Assembly: GCA_903907865.1 (NCBI GenBank)
Contig: CAIVPR010000021.1
Coordinates: 1-62,955 of the forward strand
Source of the DNA: an uncultured Acidobacteriia bacterium
Lineage (GTDB): Bacteria > Acidobacteriota > Terriglobia > Bryobacterales > Bryobacteraceae
DNA length: 62,955 bases
Direction of reading: 5' to 3'
In this document: piece after piece, positions 16,781 to 24,748 of the stretch
How positions within the stretch are numbered: the stretch's first letter is position 1
Layout: every line of letters starts with the position of its first letter
Program-made: the position numbers and the translations under genes
The notes under the pieces: model-generated
Database searches by the model: none
What the model was told of the DNA's origin: nothing
Seen by the model: only the letters and a program-made list of their open reading frames with translations

Positions 16781-19069
16781 CTATTTCACGGCCAAGGTGA
16801 ACGGGACGGTAGCGAGGTCGCCCGCAGCCACCACGCGTGTAACTGGCCCGTCCGGGCCCACTACCGTAATCTGGTAGTCGCCCAGGAACGCAGGCAGGGT
16901 GAACCGGCCGTCGTCGCCGGTGGTCCCGATTCCGTTCGTCCACCATTCCTGGAACAGGAGTCGATTGTAAACCAACGCGTTCTGCTTGGAAGTCCAGTCC
17001 TTGGTGTACATTGCGCCCTGCGGAAGCCAATGGCGGCCTTCCCAGAAACCCCACATCAGGAAATCGTTGAATTCCGGACGGCTGAAGACGAGTGTCATGA
17101 AGTCGCGCGTGAAGGAGGCTTGGGCCGACTCCTCGTTCGAGTTGAAGTCGAACTCGGTGATGTCGAGCGGGAGGCCGAAGCGGGCGAACCGGTCGAAGAC
17201 CGCCTGGATGCGCGACATCGACTGGCTGCCGCCGAAATGGGCCTGGATGCCGATGCCGTCCAGTGCCGCATTGTTCAGCTGCATCCATTCGATGAACTTG
17301 ACGGTGTAGTCCTCGTGCTGGCCGGGAGTTGAGGTTTCGACGTTGCTGTAGTCGTTCAGGAAGAGCTTTGCGGCGGGGTCAACGGCCCGGGCCTGGCGGT
17401 ACCAGTCCAGAAGCTCATTGTTGCCCAACAGGCCTTGGCTGGGCGCGACACCGGAAACTCCATCAATGCGGCCTTGAACATCGAAGTTGTCGAACGGCTC
17501 GTTGACCACGTCCCATTGGTAGAGCGTGCCGTTGGTGCCGGGGTCCGTCAGCACATTTTGAAAGTGGTTGTTGATGCGGGAACGGAGGGCGTCGCCAGTC
17601 AGTTTCTGGATGTCGTTGGGCATGTTGCGGAACGAGGGCCAGATGAGGTTGTGGCCGCGGACGGGGATGCCCCGGTCTAGCAGCCATTGGATGCCACTGC
17701 GGGTTTGGGACTGGTCGAACCCGGGCTTGCAGTTGCCGCATTCCCAAACCGGCCACTTGAGGTCGTTTTCCAACACCGAGGTGTTGAAATGGCTCGCAAT
17801 GCGGGAGCGGTAGATGTCATTGTCCTGGCCCGATTGCATCAGGCCCCCCGAGACCACGGCCGAGCCGAAGCGGAAGGCGTGCCGGAGTTGCTGGATTCGG
17901 ACCTCGACGTTCGGCACCGGATTGCCGTCGGGATCGGCCACTACCACGGTGACGGGGACTCTGCGGACAGTTTCGATCCGCTTCCGCGCGTCGTCGAGGA
18001 TCTGTTGCTGCACATTGTCGATCCGGAACGCGGAGTGGTTGGGCAGGCTCGTCAGATTGGAAACGGGCCCGTAGTTCTGGAGCGAAACGTCCGCAATCTC
18101 GAAGATCTGGGGGCCTGCGGCGAACTGGAATTGGAGGTGCGCTTTGCCGGGTTGGAAGTTGTCGTTGGCGCGGAAGGGGACTTGGAGCAATTGCCAGTCG
18201 GCAGTGGCGACCGGGTAGGTGAAGGTGACGGACTTGTCGTATGGGTCGCCGTTGCGCTCGAATACGATTTGCCCCTGGATACCAGTGTCGGAACCTTTGA
18301 GCAGCCGGGCCCGGAAGCTGAGCAGGACCGCGTCGTTCTTGTTGACGGCGCTGCTGGTGGGCCAGCCGAGCTGGGCATTGTAGATGTTGGGGGAAGTGCC
18401 GTTGACTTGGACTTGGATCGCATCGCCGCCTGCCGGACCACCACCGGGAACCACGCGCGCCGAGCCGCCGCCCACGGAAGTGTCGAAGTATGCCCCGTAG
18501 GTGCGGGCGCTGTCGGTCGGAATCAGCGAGCCGACCGGCTGGGGAGGCGCCACGGGCTGGCCTTGGTCGGTCCATTGCAGTCCGCCGATTTCATAGGTCT
18601 GGGGCCCGAGGCCGTGGCGGAAGACAAGCCGGAGTGTACCCGCATCATAGTCGCGCGGGGCGGCCAGCGGGAAGGAGTACTTCGCCCACGTGCCCAGGTT
18701 GCAGGGAAATACGGTGTCGAGCAGGGAATCCCCGCCGTCGGATTCGACGGCGACCGTGGCCCGGACATTGTAGAAATCTTCCGGTGCCACTTTGCGGACC
18801 CAGAGGGTCAGTGTGAGGCGGTCTCCGCCGTGTACCGTGGCCGTGTTCGACCAGGATGCGGACGAATCAGCGATGGCGCGTCCGGGCAGCAGGGTGGAAA
18901 AACGGATGGCGCTGTTGAAACCGGGTCCTTGCGCGGACACCAAATCCGCAGCCGACTCGCCGGACAAGGCGAAGGATGACGCGACATCGACCGGCAGCAG
19001 CGATTGCGCATCGACTGCGATCACGGAGACCAAGGCGGCAAGAAATACGCGGGCGAACACTGATTCCAT
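16781..19069 (-). CDS. Secreted GH10 endo-1,4-beta-xylanase with N-terminal CBM-like domains
   Basis: This gene predicts a 762-residue exported xylanase. After a signal peptide (SVFARVFLAALVSVIAVDAQ) come two beta-sandwich regions resembling CBM4/9 (about 25-180 and 185-350). A short segment (VTVVVADPDGNPVPNVEVRIQQ) leads into the GH10 barrel. The acid/base is Glu524 in WDVVNEP and the nucleophile is Glu639 in DITEFD. Other conserved strings are VLENDLKWP, RGHNLIWPSF and GIGIQAHFGG. A C-terminal beta extension (TGDDGRFTLPAFLGDYQITV) follows. It should cut the xylan backbone outside the cell. The start at 19069 gives the signal peptide. It lies downstream of the TonB receptor gene on the same strand. 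Confidence 0.92.
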   Translation of the reverse strand: MESVFARVFLAALVSVIAVDAQSLLPVDVASSFALSGESAADLVSAQGPGFNSAIRFSTLLPGRAIADSSASWSNTATVHGGDRLTLTLWVRKVAPEDFYNVRATVAVESDGGDSLLDTVFPCNLGTWAKYSFPLAAPRDYDAGTLRLVFRHGLGPQTYEIGGLQWTDQGQPVAPPQPVGSLIPTDSARTYGAYFDTSVGGGSARVVPGGGPAGGDAIQVQVNGTSPNIYNAQLGWPTSSAVNKNDAVLLSFRARLLKGSDTGIQGQIVFERNGDPYDKSVTFTYPVATADWQLLQVPFRANDNFQPGKAHLQFQFAAGPQIFEIADVSLQNYGPVSNLTSLPNHSAFRIDNVQQQILDDARKRIETVRRVPVTVVVADPDGNPVPNVEVRIQQLRHAFRFGSAVVSGGLMQSGQDNDIYRSRIASHFNTSVLENDLKWPVWECGNCKPGFDQSQTRSGIQWLLDRGIPVRGHNLIWPSFRNMPNDIQKLTGDALRSRINNHFQNVLTDPGTNGTLYQWDVVNEPFDNFDVQGRIDGVSGVAPSQGLLGNNELLDWYRQARAVDPAAKLFLNDYSNVETSTPGQHEDYTVKFIEWMQLNNAALDGIGIQAHFGGSQSMSRIQAVFDRFARFGLPLDITEFDFNSNEESAQASFTRDFMTLVFSRPEFNDFLMWGFWEGRHWLPQGAMYTKDWTSKQNALVYNRLLFQEWWTNGIGTTGDDGRFTLPAFLGDYQITVVGPDGPVTRVVAAGDLATVPFTLAVK

Positions 19070-19165
19070 CGTAGTCAATCGCGCAGAGTGCGGCCAGCGG
19101 CTGCGGAGTGCAGTCTTGTGGACGAGAATCGAATCCCCCATGAAAACACTGTCTCCACCAGCATA

Positions 19166-19237
19166 CACGGCGCGCTCCCTTACGGTCGTGGCGCGGCAAC
19201 ATGCTGATTCCGCAGCGGCACGACCGCAAGGAAGTGC
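19166..19237. repeat. Dispersed palindromic repeat, copy E (minus orientation)
   Basis: Read on the minus strand, this matches the other copies: CTTCCTTGCGGTCGTGCCG, then GCGGAATCAGCATGTTGCC, then CACGACCGTAAGGGAG. The loop is nearly identical to copy C. It lies between the xylanase and the TonB receptor gene. Confidence 0.75.
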
Positions 19238-19240
19238 AAA

Positions 19241-19276
19241 AAGGGGGTGGCACGGCCTACGCCGCACCACCCCCTT
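19241..19276 (-). terminator. Rho-independent terminator of the TonB receptor gene
   Basis: A perfect 10-bp stem, AAGGGGGTGG with CCACCCCCTT, and a 16-base loop lies 20 bases after the receptor stop. On the minus strand the right arm is followed by TTT in a T-rich context (five T in total with the arm end), the standard terminator layout. Confidence 0.75.
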
Positions 19277-19295
19277 CCGGTTTACTCGAATCGGA

Positions 19296-22200
19296 CTAGA
19301 AGTTGACCCGAACGGCCAACTGGATCACGCGCGGTCCGCGGTCGGCGGTCGCCGTCCCGAACAGTGCGTTGACCTGCTTGCCGGTCGCGTCGAACTTCGC
19401 CGAGTTGTTGATGCTGGACCACTGGGCGTGGTTGAAGGCGTTGTAGAACTCGCCACGAAGCTGGAACACGAACCGTTCCTTCACCGTGAAGTTCTTGAAG
19501 CCCGAGAGATCCCACTGGTTCTGCCCAGGTCCGCGGAAGACGTCGCGGGCCGCGCTGCCGATGTAGCCCAGCGCCGGTTGCGCGAACACGGAAGTGTTGA
19601 ACCATTGGTACTGGTTGCGTCCGCCGTAACCCAGTTGCGGGTTGCCGGTCACGTTGACGCGCTGGCCGTCGCCGCCGCCGATCAGGTCGACGCCGGAAAC
19701 GGTGCTGAAGCCGACGCCGGTCGGAGCGCCGTCCGCGAAGGTTGCGATACCCGAGACGTTCCAATGCGCAAGGAATGTCTTGGCCACCGGATTCCGGAAG
19801 TGGTTCGAACCCGGCAGTTCATACAGCCACGAGATGTTCGTGACGAAGGTGCGGTCGTACGAGGACTCGCCGTAGTTCAACAGGCGGGGGCTCGCGTAGG
19901 TCGCAATGGTGTTGCCGTTGCCCGAACCGTAGTCCATCGCCTTCGACCACACGAAGTTCGCCTTGAACTCCATGCCGTTCGAGAAGCGGCGGTTGGCCTG
20001 GGTCTGCAGGGAGTAGTAGCTCGAGGTGCCGATCGGTTGCAGGAAGGTGATCGAGCCATAGCCCTTGTACGGGGCGAGGAAGTTGTTCGGCAGCGGCTTG
20101 CCCGGCAGGGTTGGATCCTGCGCGCTGGCCGCGAACCGGGCGCCGTAGGGGAGCTGGTTCAGGTTCTGCGCCATCTCCAAGTGACGTCCCAAGGTTCCGA
20201 CGGCGGCGATGTCGATCACGATCGAGTGGCCGATGTCATGCTGGACGCCCAAGCTGAACGCATAGGTGGAGCCGATCTTGTGTTCGTCGTTGCCGAGCAC
20301 GTTCGACGGGAACAGGGTCCCGGCGGTGCCGAGGAACGAGTTGAGCGTGCCGTAGTAGGTGGTCGGCGTGTAAGACAGCGGGGGCGTCGACTGGAAGCTG
20401 CCCGAGCAGCACAGACTGGGCTGGCTGGTGGGAATGTAGCTGATGCCGAAACCGCCGCGGAGGGCCGTCTTGCCGTTGCCGAAGACGTCGTACGCAAAGC
20501 CGAAGCGCGGACCGATGTCGAACGACGAGCCGTTGGTCAGTCCAAGCGGCACACCGGGCTGGCCGGCAATGATGATGCCGTCCACCGGATTGCCCACGCC
20601 TGGAACGATGCCGCCGATATATACGGCCGGGAGTTGCGCGCCGGTGGCTGGATTGACAGCCACACGCACACCGGAGCTGTTGATTCCGGGGTTGAAAAGC
20701 ACCGGGGCCGACTTTGGATCCCATGAACCGGGGTTGAAGCCGGCCATCAGGTTCTTCCGCTGGCGCCACGGGATACGCGTGGTGAAACGCAGGCCCAATT
20801 CCAAGGTAAAGCGCTTGGTGACCTTCCAGGAATCCTGGACGTACTCCTCGAAGGAGGACTCGCGGTAGTCGGCCGCGTTGCGGGCCGAGCTTTCCGTGTA
20901 AGTGTCGAAGACGCCCTGGACGGCGTTGGAGTAACCGTAGCCGGTGTCGAGCGGGTTGTTCACGTCCTTGGCGAAGGCGAAGTTGCCGGAATAGGCCGTG
21001 CCGGGGTTGCCCTTCCACATCCGGGTGCGCTCGATGCTGACGCCGGCCTTCAGGGTATGCAGGCCGAGGACCTTGGTCACGCTGTCGGAAAAGGTGAACT
21101 TGGTGGTTGCGCCGTTGATCGGGGCGCGGGCGTCATAGGAGTAGCCGGCCGCCGACGGGACATCGCCGAAGCTCATGATCGGGATCACGTTGTTCGAGTT
21201 GGCCGACGGGTACCACTGTCCGAGACCGTTGAGGTTGTAAGTGGAGCGCTGGATTTTGGCATTTTCCGCGTCGCTCACCGGTCCGCCGGGCTCATCCCAG
21301 TGGTTGATGCCGAAGGTGACTTCGTTGATGAGGGTGGGCGAGATGGTGTAGACGGCGTTGATCGACGGGGTCTGGATGCGCGACTTGTAGAAGGACTTGA
21401 CCAAGCCCCAAGCCGGACCGGGAGCCGCGCCGACGCCGAAACCCGTGCTGCTGTTGACGATGCTGTTGTAGTGGCCGTAGAAGCGGAACTTCTCGGTCAG
21501 GTTGTAGTCGTTCCGGAACGTGTAGTTCTCGATGTTGACGATCGGCGTTTCCTGGAACACGAAGTTGTAGTTGCCGCCGCTGACTGCCCGGTTGTTGAAG
21601 TTCGGCTGCGGGAACACGCTGAGCAACGACTGTCCGAGCGGGTTGAGCTGGCTCGCCGGTACGATGTTGCCCGGATAAGGGGTTTTGCTGCCGGGCGCGT
21701 TCACCGGAATGAGTGCCCCGCCGACGGTGACGCTCTGCGAGAAGTTGCCTGCGCGTTCAAGCGCGGTGGGCATCGTGTTCTGCTGCAGCGCCTTGGGAAC
21801 ACCTTGGTAGGCGTACTGGTTGTTGAAGAAGAAGAAGATCTTGTTCTTCAGTTGAGGGAACTTGCCGGGGATGTAGACCGGTCCGCCGACGCTGCCGCCG
21901 CCGATGACATAGCGGTACTTGGCGATGCGGACGTTGTTGAGGTTGTTGAAGTACGAGTTGGCGTTCAGATCCTCATTGCGGAAGTAGGTGTACAAGCCGC
22001 CGTGGAAGTCCTTGCCGCCGGATTTCGTGGAAAGGTTGATGATCGCGCCGCCGCTCTGGCCGTATTCGGCCTGGTAGCTGGAGGTCTTCACGTCGAGCTC
22101 GGACAGGGCGTCCAAGGCTTCGGTCGCGTACAAGGCACCCTGGCTGGAGGGGTCGGAGCCGTCAACGCCGTTGAGCGTCGGGATGGTCGCCGCGGCGCGC

Positions 22201-22763
22201 GTGCCGTTGATCGCGGAATAGTTCTGGCCGGAGCTGGGGCCGTCGGCGTCGCTGGCACCGGCAAAGCCGGGCAGGCCACGCATCAGGCCGCCGATGGACA
22301 GGCCGCGGGAAAGCAAGGCCGCGACTTCATGCTTGTCGAGGTCGGAGGAGCGCTCGGCACTCTGGACCTGGACGGGAGTGGCGTCGGCCTGGACGGTGAC
22401 CGACTCGCTGGTGTTGCCGACCGCGAGGGTCAGGGTGCCGATCGCGCGCCGTTCGCCTTCCGTGATAACGAGGTTTTTCTGCTCGAGGCGCGAAAAACCG
22501 GTTACCTGGACCGAGATCGAGTACGTTGCCGGAGCGGGAACGGCCAGGAACGAGAAGTTGCCGCCCGGGGAGGACTTCGCGGAAATCACCGCGATGCCGG
22601 TATCCTGATTGGTCAAGGTTAAGGTGGCTTCGGGAATGCCCGCGCCCGAGGGATCGGCAAGCGTGCCGGAGATGGTTGCGGTTTGCTGCGCGAGGGCGAC
22701 CGGGACCGCGGTCAGCGCCAAGGCTAGCAGGAACTTGCTGCTGGATTGTGTTCGATACGACAT
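19296..22763 (-). CDS. TonB-dependent receptor with carboxypeptidase-regulatory plug extension
   Basis: This is an 1155-residue outer-membrane transporter of the large Acidobacterial type. It has a signal peptide (KFLLALALTAVPVALA) and then a carboxypeptidase-regulatory-like Ig domain (ATISGTLADPSGAGIPEATLTLTNQDTG). A plug region follows (VEVAALLSR-like DKHEVAALLSRGLSIGGLMRGLPGF; GYSAIN..R..TIPTLNGVDG). The long C-terminal beta-barrel is rich in aromatic/Gly strands and ends with VIQLAVRVNF, the usual terminal Phe. In this family the substrates are often oligosaccharides; linkage to the xylanase gene on the same strand supports glycan uptake, an inference. A terminator follows it. Confidence 0.9.
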   Translation of the reverse strand: MSYRTQSSSKFLLALALTAVPVALAQQTATISGTLADPSGAGIPEATLTLTNQDTGIAVISAKSSPGGNFSFLAVPAPATYSISVQVTGFSRLEQKNLVITEGERRAIGTLTLAVGNTSESVTVQADATPVQVQSAERSSDLDKHEVAALLSRGLSIGGLMRGLPGFAGASDADGPSSGQNYSAINGTRAAATIPTLNGVDGSDPSSQGALYATEALDALSELDVKTSSYQAEYGQSGGAIINLSTKSGGKDFHGGLYTYFRNEDLNANSYFNNLNNVRIAKYRYVIGGGSVGGPVYIPGKFPQLKNKIFFFFNNQYAYQGVPKALQQNTMPTALERAGNFSQSVTVGGALIPVNAPGSKTPYPGNIVPASQLNPLGQSLLSVFPQPNFNNRAVSGGNYNFVFQETPIVNIENYTFRNDYNLTEKFRFYGHYNSIVNSSTGFGVGAAPGPAWGLVKSFYKSRIQTPSINAVYTISPTLINEVTFGINHWDEPGGPVSDAENAKIQRSTYNLNGLGQWYPSANSNNVIPIMSFGDVPSAAGYSYDARAPINGATTKFTFSDSVTKVLGLHTLKAGVSIERTRMWKGNPGTAYSGNFAFAKDVNNPLDTGYGYSNAVQGVFDTYTESSARNAADYRESSFEEYVQDSWKVTKRFTLELGLRFTTRIPWRQRKNLMAGFNPGSWDPKSAPVLFNPGINSSGVRVAVNPATGAQLPAVYIGGIVPGVGNPVDGIIIAGQPGVPLGLTNGSSFDIGPRFGFAYDVFGNGKTALRGGFGISYIPTSQPSLCCSGSFQSTPPLSYTPTTYYGTLNSFLGTAGTLFPSNVLGNDEHKIGSTYAFSLGVQHDIGHSIVIDIAAVGTLGRHLEMAQNLNQLPYGARFAASAQDPTLPGKPLPNNFLAPYKGYGSITFLQPIGTSSYYSLQTQANRRFSNGMEFKANFVWSKAMDYGSGNGNTIATYASPRLLNYGESSYDRTFVTNISWLYELPGSNHFRNPVAKTFLAHWNVSGIATFADGAPTGVGFSTVSGVDLIGGGDGQRVNVTGNPQLGYGGRNQYQWFNTSVFAQPALGYIGSAARDVFRGPGQNQWDLSGFKNFTVKERFVFQLRGEFYNAFNHAQWSSINNSAKFDATGKQVNALFGTATADRGPRVIQLAVRVNF

Positions 22764-22887
22764 GGAATGGTTGTAACCCCTTCCGGCAAATGCTATCAGA
22801 CGTAATCGATAAAGTCAATCGGGAAGGCGGACCCCTCCCCGGAGAGCGGCGACGGTCCTCGCCGCACGGCGGCAAATCGCAATTGTG

Positions 22888-23045
22888 TTACGCCGCGTCC
22901 ATCACCAGTGCGTCCGGGGCGTGCTTGGGTTCGATGCGCATCGGCTGGCGTTTCCAGTAGGTCAGCGACCGCCAGCACCATTCCAGCGGACCAAACCGGT
23001 AATTCGACAGCCAAGCACGATGCAACTGCACTGCGAACTTCGGCC
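22888..23045 (-). pseudogene. C-terminal remnant of a DUF418 membrane protein
   Basis: On the minus strand the last ~50 codons before a TAA at 22888-22890 read LHRAWLSNYRFGPLEWCWRSLTYWKRQPMRI. This matches the highly conserved C terminus of DUF418 proteins (FrfGPlEWlWRsLTy). The rest of the gene, normally about 350-400 residues of membrane segments, is missing. Upstream the frame runs into the start of the oppositely oriented esterase-like gene at 23068. I infer a deletion or rearrangement that left only the tail. Confidence 0.65.
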
Positions 23046-23067
23046 GCGAGGGTCCGTATTGTCCTGT

Positions 23068-24300
23068 ATGACTGGATCCGCCGTCATTTCTCTTTTGGGC
23101 CTTGCGTCTTGCGTCTTCGCCCAGACCGCGCCGTTGGACGCCAAGTTGGCCTCGATCCGACAGCCGATCCTTGCCACGCGCGGCACCCTCGTCGGGGCCG
23201 GTGCCGAGACCCTGCGTGCCGCCATCCGTCCCGCGCAATTCGTTCTAATCGGGGAGGACCACGGGATGTCGGAGATCCCAGCCTTCTCCACCGCCGTCGC
23301 GAAGGAGTTGGCCCCGCTTGGCTACCGGAACCTGGTGGTGGAGGTCGGCCCCGCCGCCGGACGGAAACTGCAAGGCATCCTCGATTCACCTGCTCCGGAA
23401 GCGGCGGCGCACGGGTGGGCGCGGAAATACCCGTTGAGCCTGGCCTTCTACAACTGGCGCGAGGAGTTCGACTTCCTGCGGGCGGTTCGGACCGCCGTGG
23501 GCCCGGGCATGCGCGTGATCGGCATCGACCAGGAACTGATGGGTGCCGGCGGCCTTCTTCTCGACTCGCTCAAGACCCAATCTCCAGAGGTCGCCGCCCT
23601 GCGGGAAGCCGAGCGCGCCGCCTACGCCGCGGCAGCGAAGTCGGGCGATCCGACGGGCCTGTTCCTGATGACCGCCAAACCGGAGTCGCTGGTGGCGCTG
23701 GGCGACAAGCTGCGGGCGGCGAAACAGATCTCCGATGCCGATACGGTCGATTCGATGCTGGCCAGCCGCAGGATCTACGAGGAACTGCCGAAGTCGCAGC
23801 TGAATTCCAACCTGATGCGGGCAGCACTGATGAAGCGGAACCTGGTGGCCCAGTTGCCCCGCGACAAGGCTGGCTTGCCGGAAAAGGCGCTTTTCAAGTT
23901 CGGAGCCAACCATGTATCGAAGGGGCTCAACATGCTGAACAGCAGGGAAATCGGCAACTATATCGCCGAGGTTGCCGACGGGATGAGAGTGCCCTCCGTG
24001 CATATCCTGATCATGGCCGCGCGGGGGAAGCAACTGAGGTTTGTGGGAGTCGGCAAGCCCGCTGAACCGACGCCCTTCGACCAGACCGACCCCAGCCAAT
24101 CGGATTTCCCCTTCGCCAAGGGGCTGTTCGACCAAGCGACGGGCCAGAGCGAGTGGTCGTTGTTTGATTTTCGCGCGATTCGCGACTGGGCCGACCGACA
24201 GAAGGGCTTGGATCCGAAGTTGGTGCGAATGTTGATGGGCTATGATTTCGCGATCATCATCCCGGACGGAACGCCGTCGGACGAGATGCTCCTTCCATGA
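23068..24300 (+). CDS. Secreted erythromycin-esterase/ChaN-like domain protein
   Basis: This 410-residue protein has an export signal (SAVISLLGLASCVFAQ). FVLIGEDHGMSEIPAFS near residue 65, NLVVEVGP, then YNWREEFDFLRAVR and FKFGANHVSKG follow the order of conserved Glu/His motifs in the erythromycin-esterase-like and ChaN-like superfamily. The match is at fold-motif level only; macrolide hydrolysis is not implied, since most members have unknown substrates. The ATG at 23068 is chosen because it begins the signal peptide; an upstream extension overlaps the DUF418 remnant. No obvious partner gene is nearby. Confidence 0.6.
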   Translation: MTGSAVISLLGLASCVFAQTAPLDAKLASIRQPILATRGTLVGAGAETLRAAIRPAQFVLIGEDHGMSEIPAFSTAVAKELAPLGYRNLVVEVGPAAGRKLQGILDSPAPEAAAHGWARKYPLSLAFYNWREEFDFLRAVRTAVGPGMRVIGIDQELMGAGGLLLDSLKTQSPEVAALREAERAAYAAAAKSGDPTGLFLMTAKPESLVALGDKLRAAKQISDADTVDSMLASRRIYEELPKSQLNSNLMRAALMKRNLVAQLPRDKAGLPEKALFKFGANHVSKGLNMLNSREIGNYIAEVADGMRVPSVHILIMAARGKQLRFVGVGKPAEPTPFDQTDPSQSDFPFAKGLFDQATGQSEWSLFDFRAIRDWADRQKGLDPKLVRMLMGYDFAIIIPDGTPSDEMLLP

Positions 24301-24351
24301 ACCGCGCGCGCCCAGCCGCTTCCGGCGGCTCGGCGTGTATTTTCCTTTCCC

Positions 24352-24430
24352 GAACAAACGCTCCCTCGCGGTCGCGGCTCTGCTGAATCAGCACGTTACC
24401 GAGCCGCGACCGCAAGGGAGTGTTCATGGG
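24352..24430. repeat. Dispersed palindromic repeat, copy B
   Basis: GAACAAACGCTCCCTCGCGG starts the left arm; the loop is TGCTGAATCAGCACGTTACC and the right arm is GCCGCGACCGCAAGGGAGTG. It is directly downstream of the esterase-like gene and could act as a transcript 3' structure. Confidence 0.85.
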
Positions 24431-24471
24431 CCTGCGGCCCACCAATCCGAATGAAAGGCGGCTTACGCCAC

Positions 24472-24614
24472 GTTGTAGGGCAGCCATTCTTGGCTGCGCC
24501 AGGCTTTCAGACTGGCATAACCGGAATGCCGGGGCCGGGTGATCATGCTTGATCGGCCCTTCGGTTATCGCGACCTGATAAGGTCGCGGCCGACAAGAAT
24601 GCCCGCCCTACAAC
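24472..24614. mobile_element. 143-bp MITE-like element with terminal inverted repeats
   Basis: The ends are GTTGTAGGGCAGCCATTCTTG and its imperfect inverse, CAAGAATGCCCGCCCTACAAC (18 of 21 positions match). The interior holds further small palindromes, e.g. ATAACCG against CGGTTAT, and GGCCGGGTGATCATGC with GCTTGATCGGCCC. No open reading frame of note lies inside. It sits between copy B of the palindrome and a fragment of the longer repeat unit. It could equally be a structured non-coding RNA gene. Confidence 0.55.
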
Positions 24615-24650
24615 CGCTACCCCGGTCGTCCGAAACATGAACGTTCAACA

Positions 24651-24715
24651 GAGTGTTGTTCGAGCCATGCGCGGGCTGTTCACCCAACAGGTGAGCGTCC
24701 GATCAGCGCAAGAGC
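24651..24715. repeat. Fragment of the extended dispersed repeat
   Basis: GAGTGTTGTTCGAGCCATGC, CTGTTCACCCAACAGGTGAGCG and GATCAGCGCAAGA match the segment that directly follows the palindrome in copies C and D. Here it is about 220 bases away from copy B, with the MITE-like element between. The rest of the 24301-24748 gap holds no gene. Confidence 0.65.
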
Positions 24716-24748
24716 CGCCCGGCGTCGCTTGAGCGTGTTCATCAAGAC

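Noticed and set aside
21057-22622. A 521-codon frame opposite the TonB receptor
   Set aside because: Same reason: antisense shadow with no domain signature or start context.
23068-24300. Assigning macrolide esterase activity to this protein
   Set aside because: Only superfamily motifs match; most such proteins have unknown substrates.
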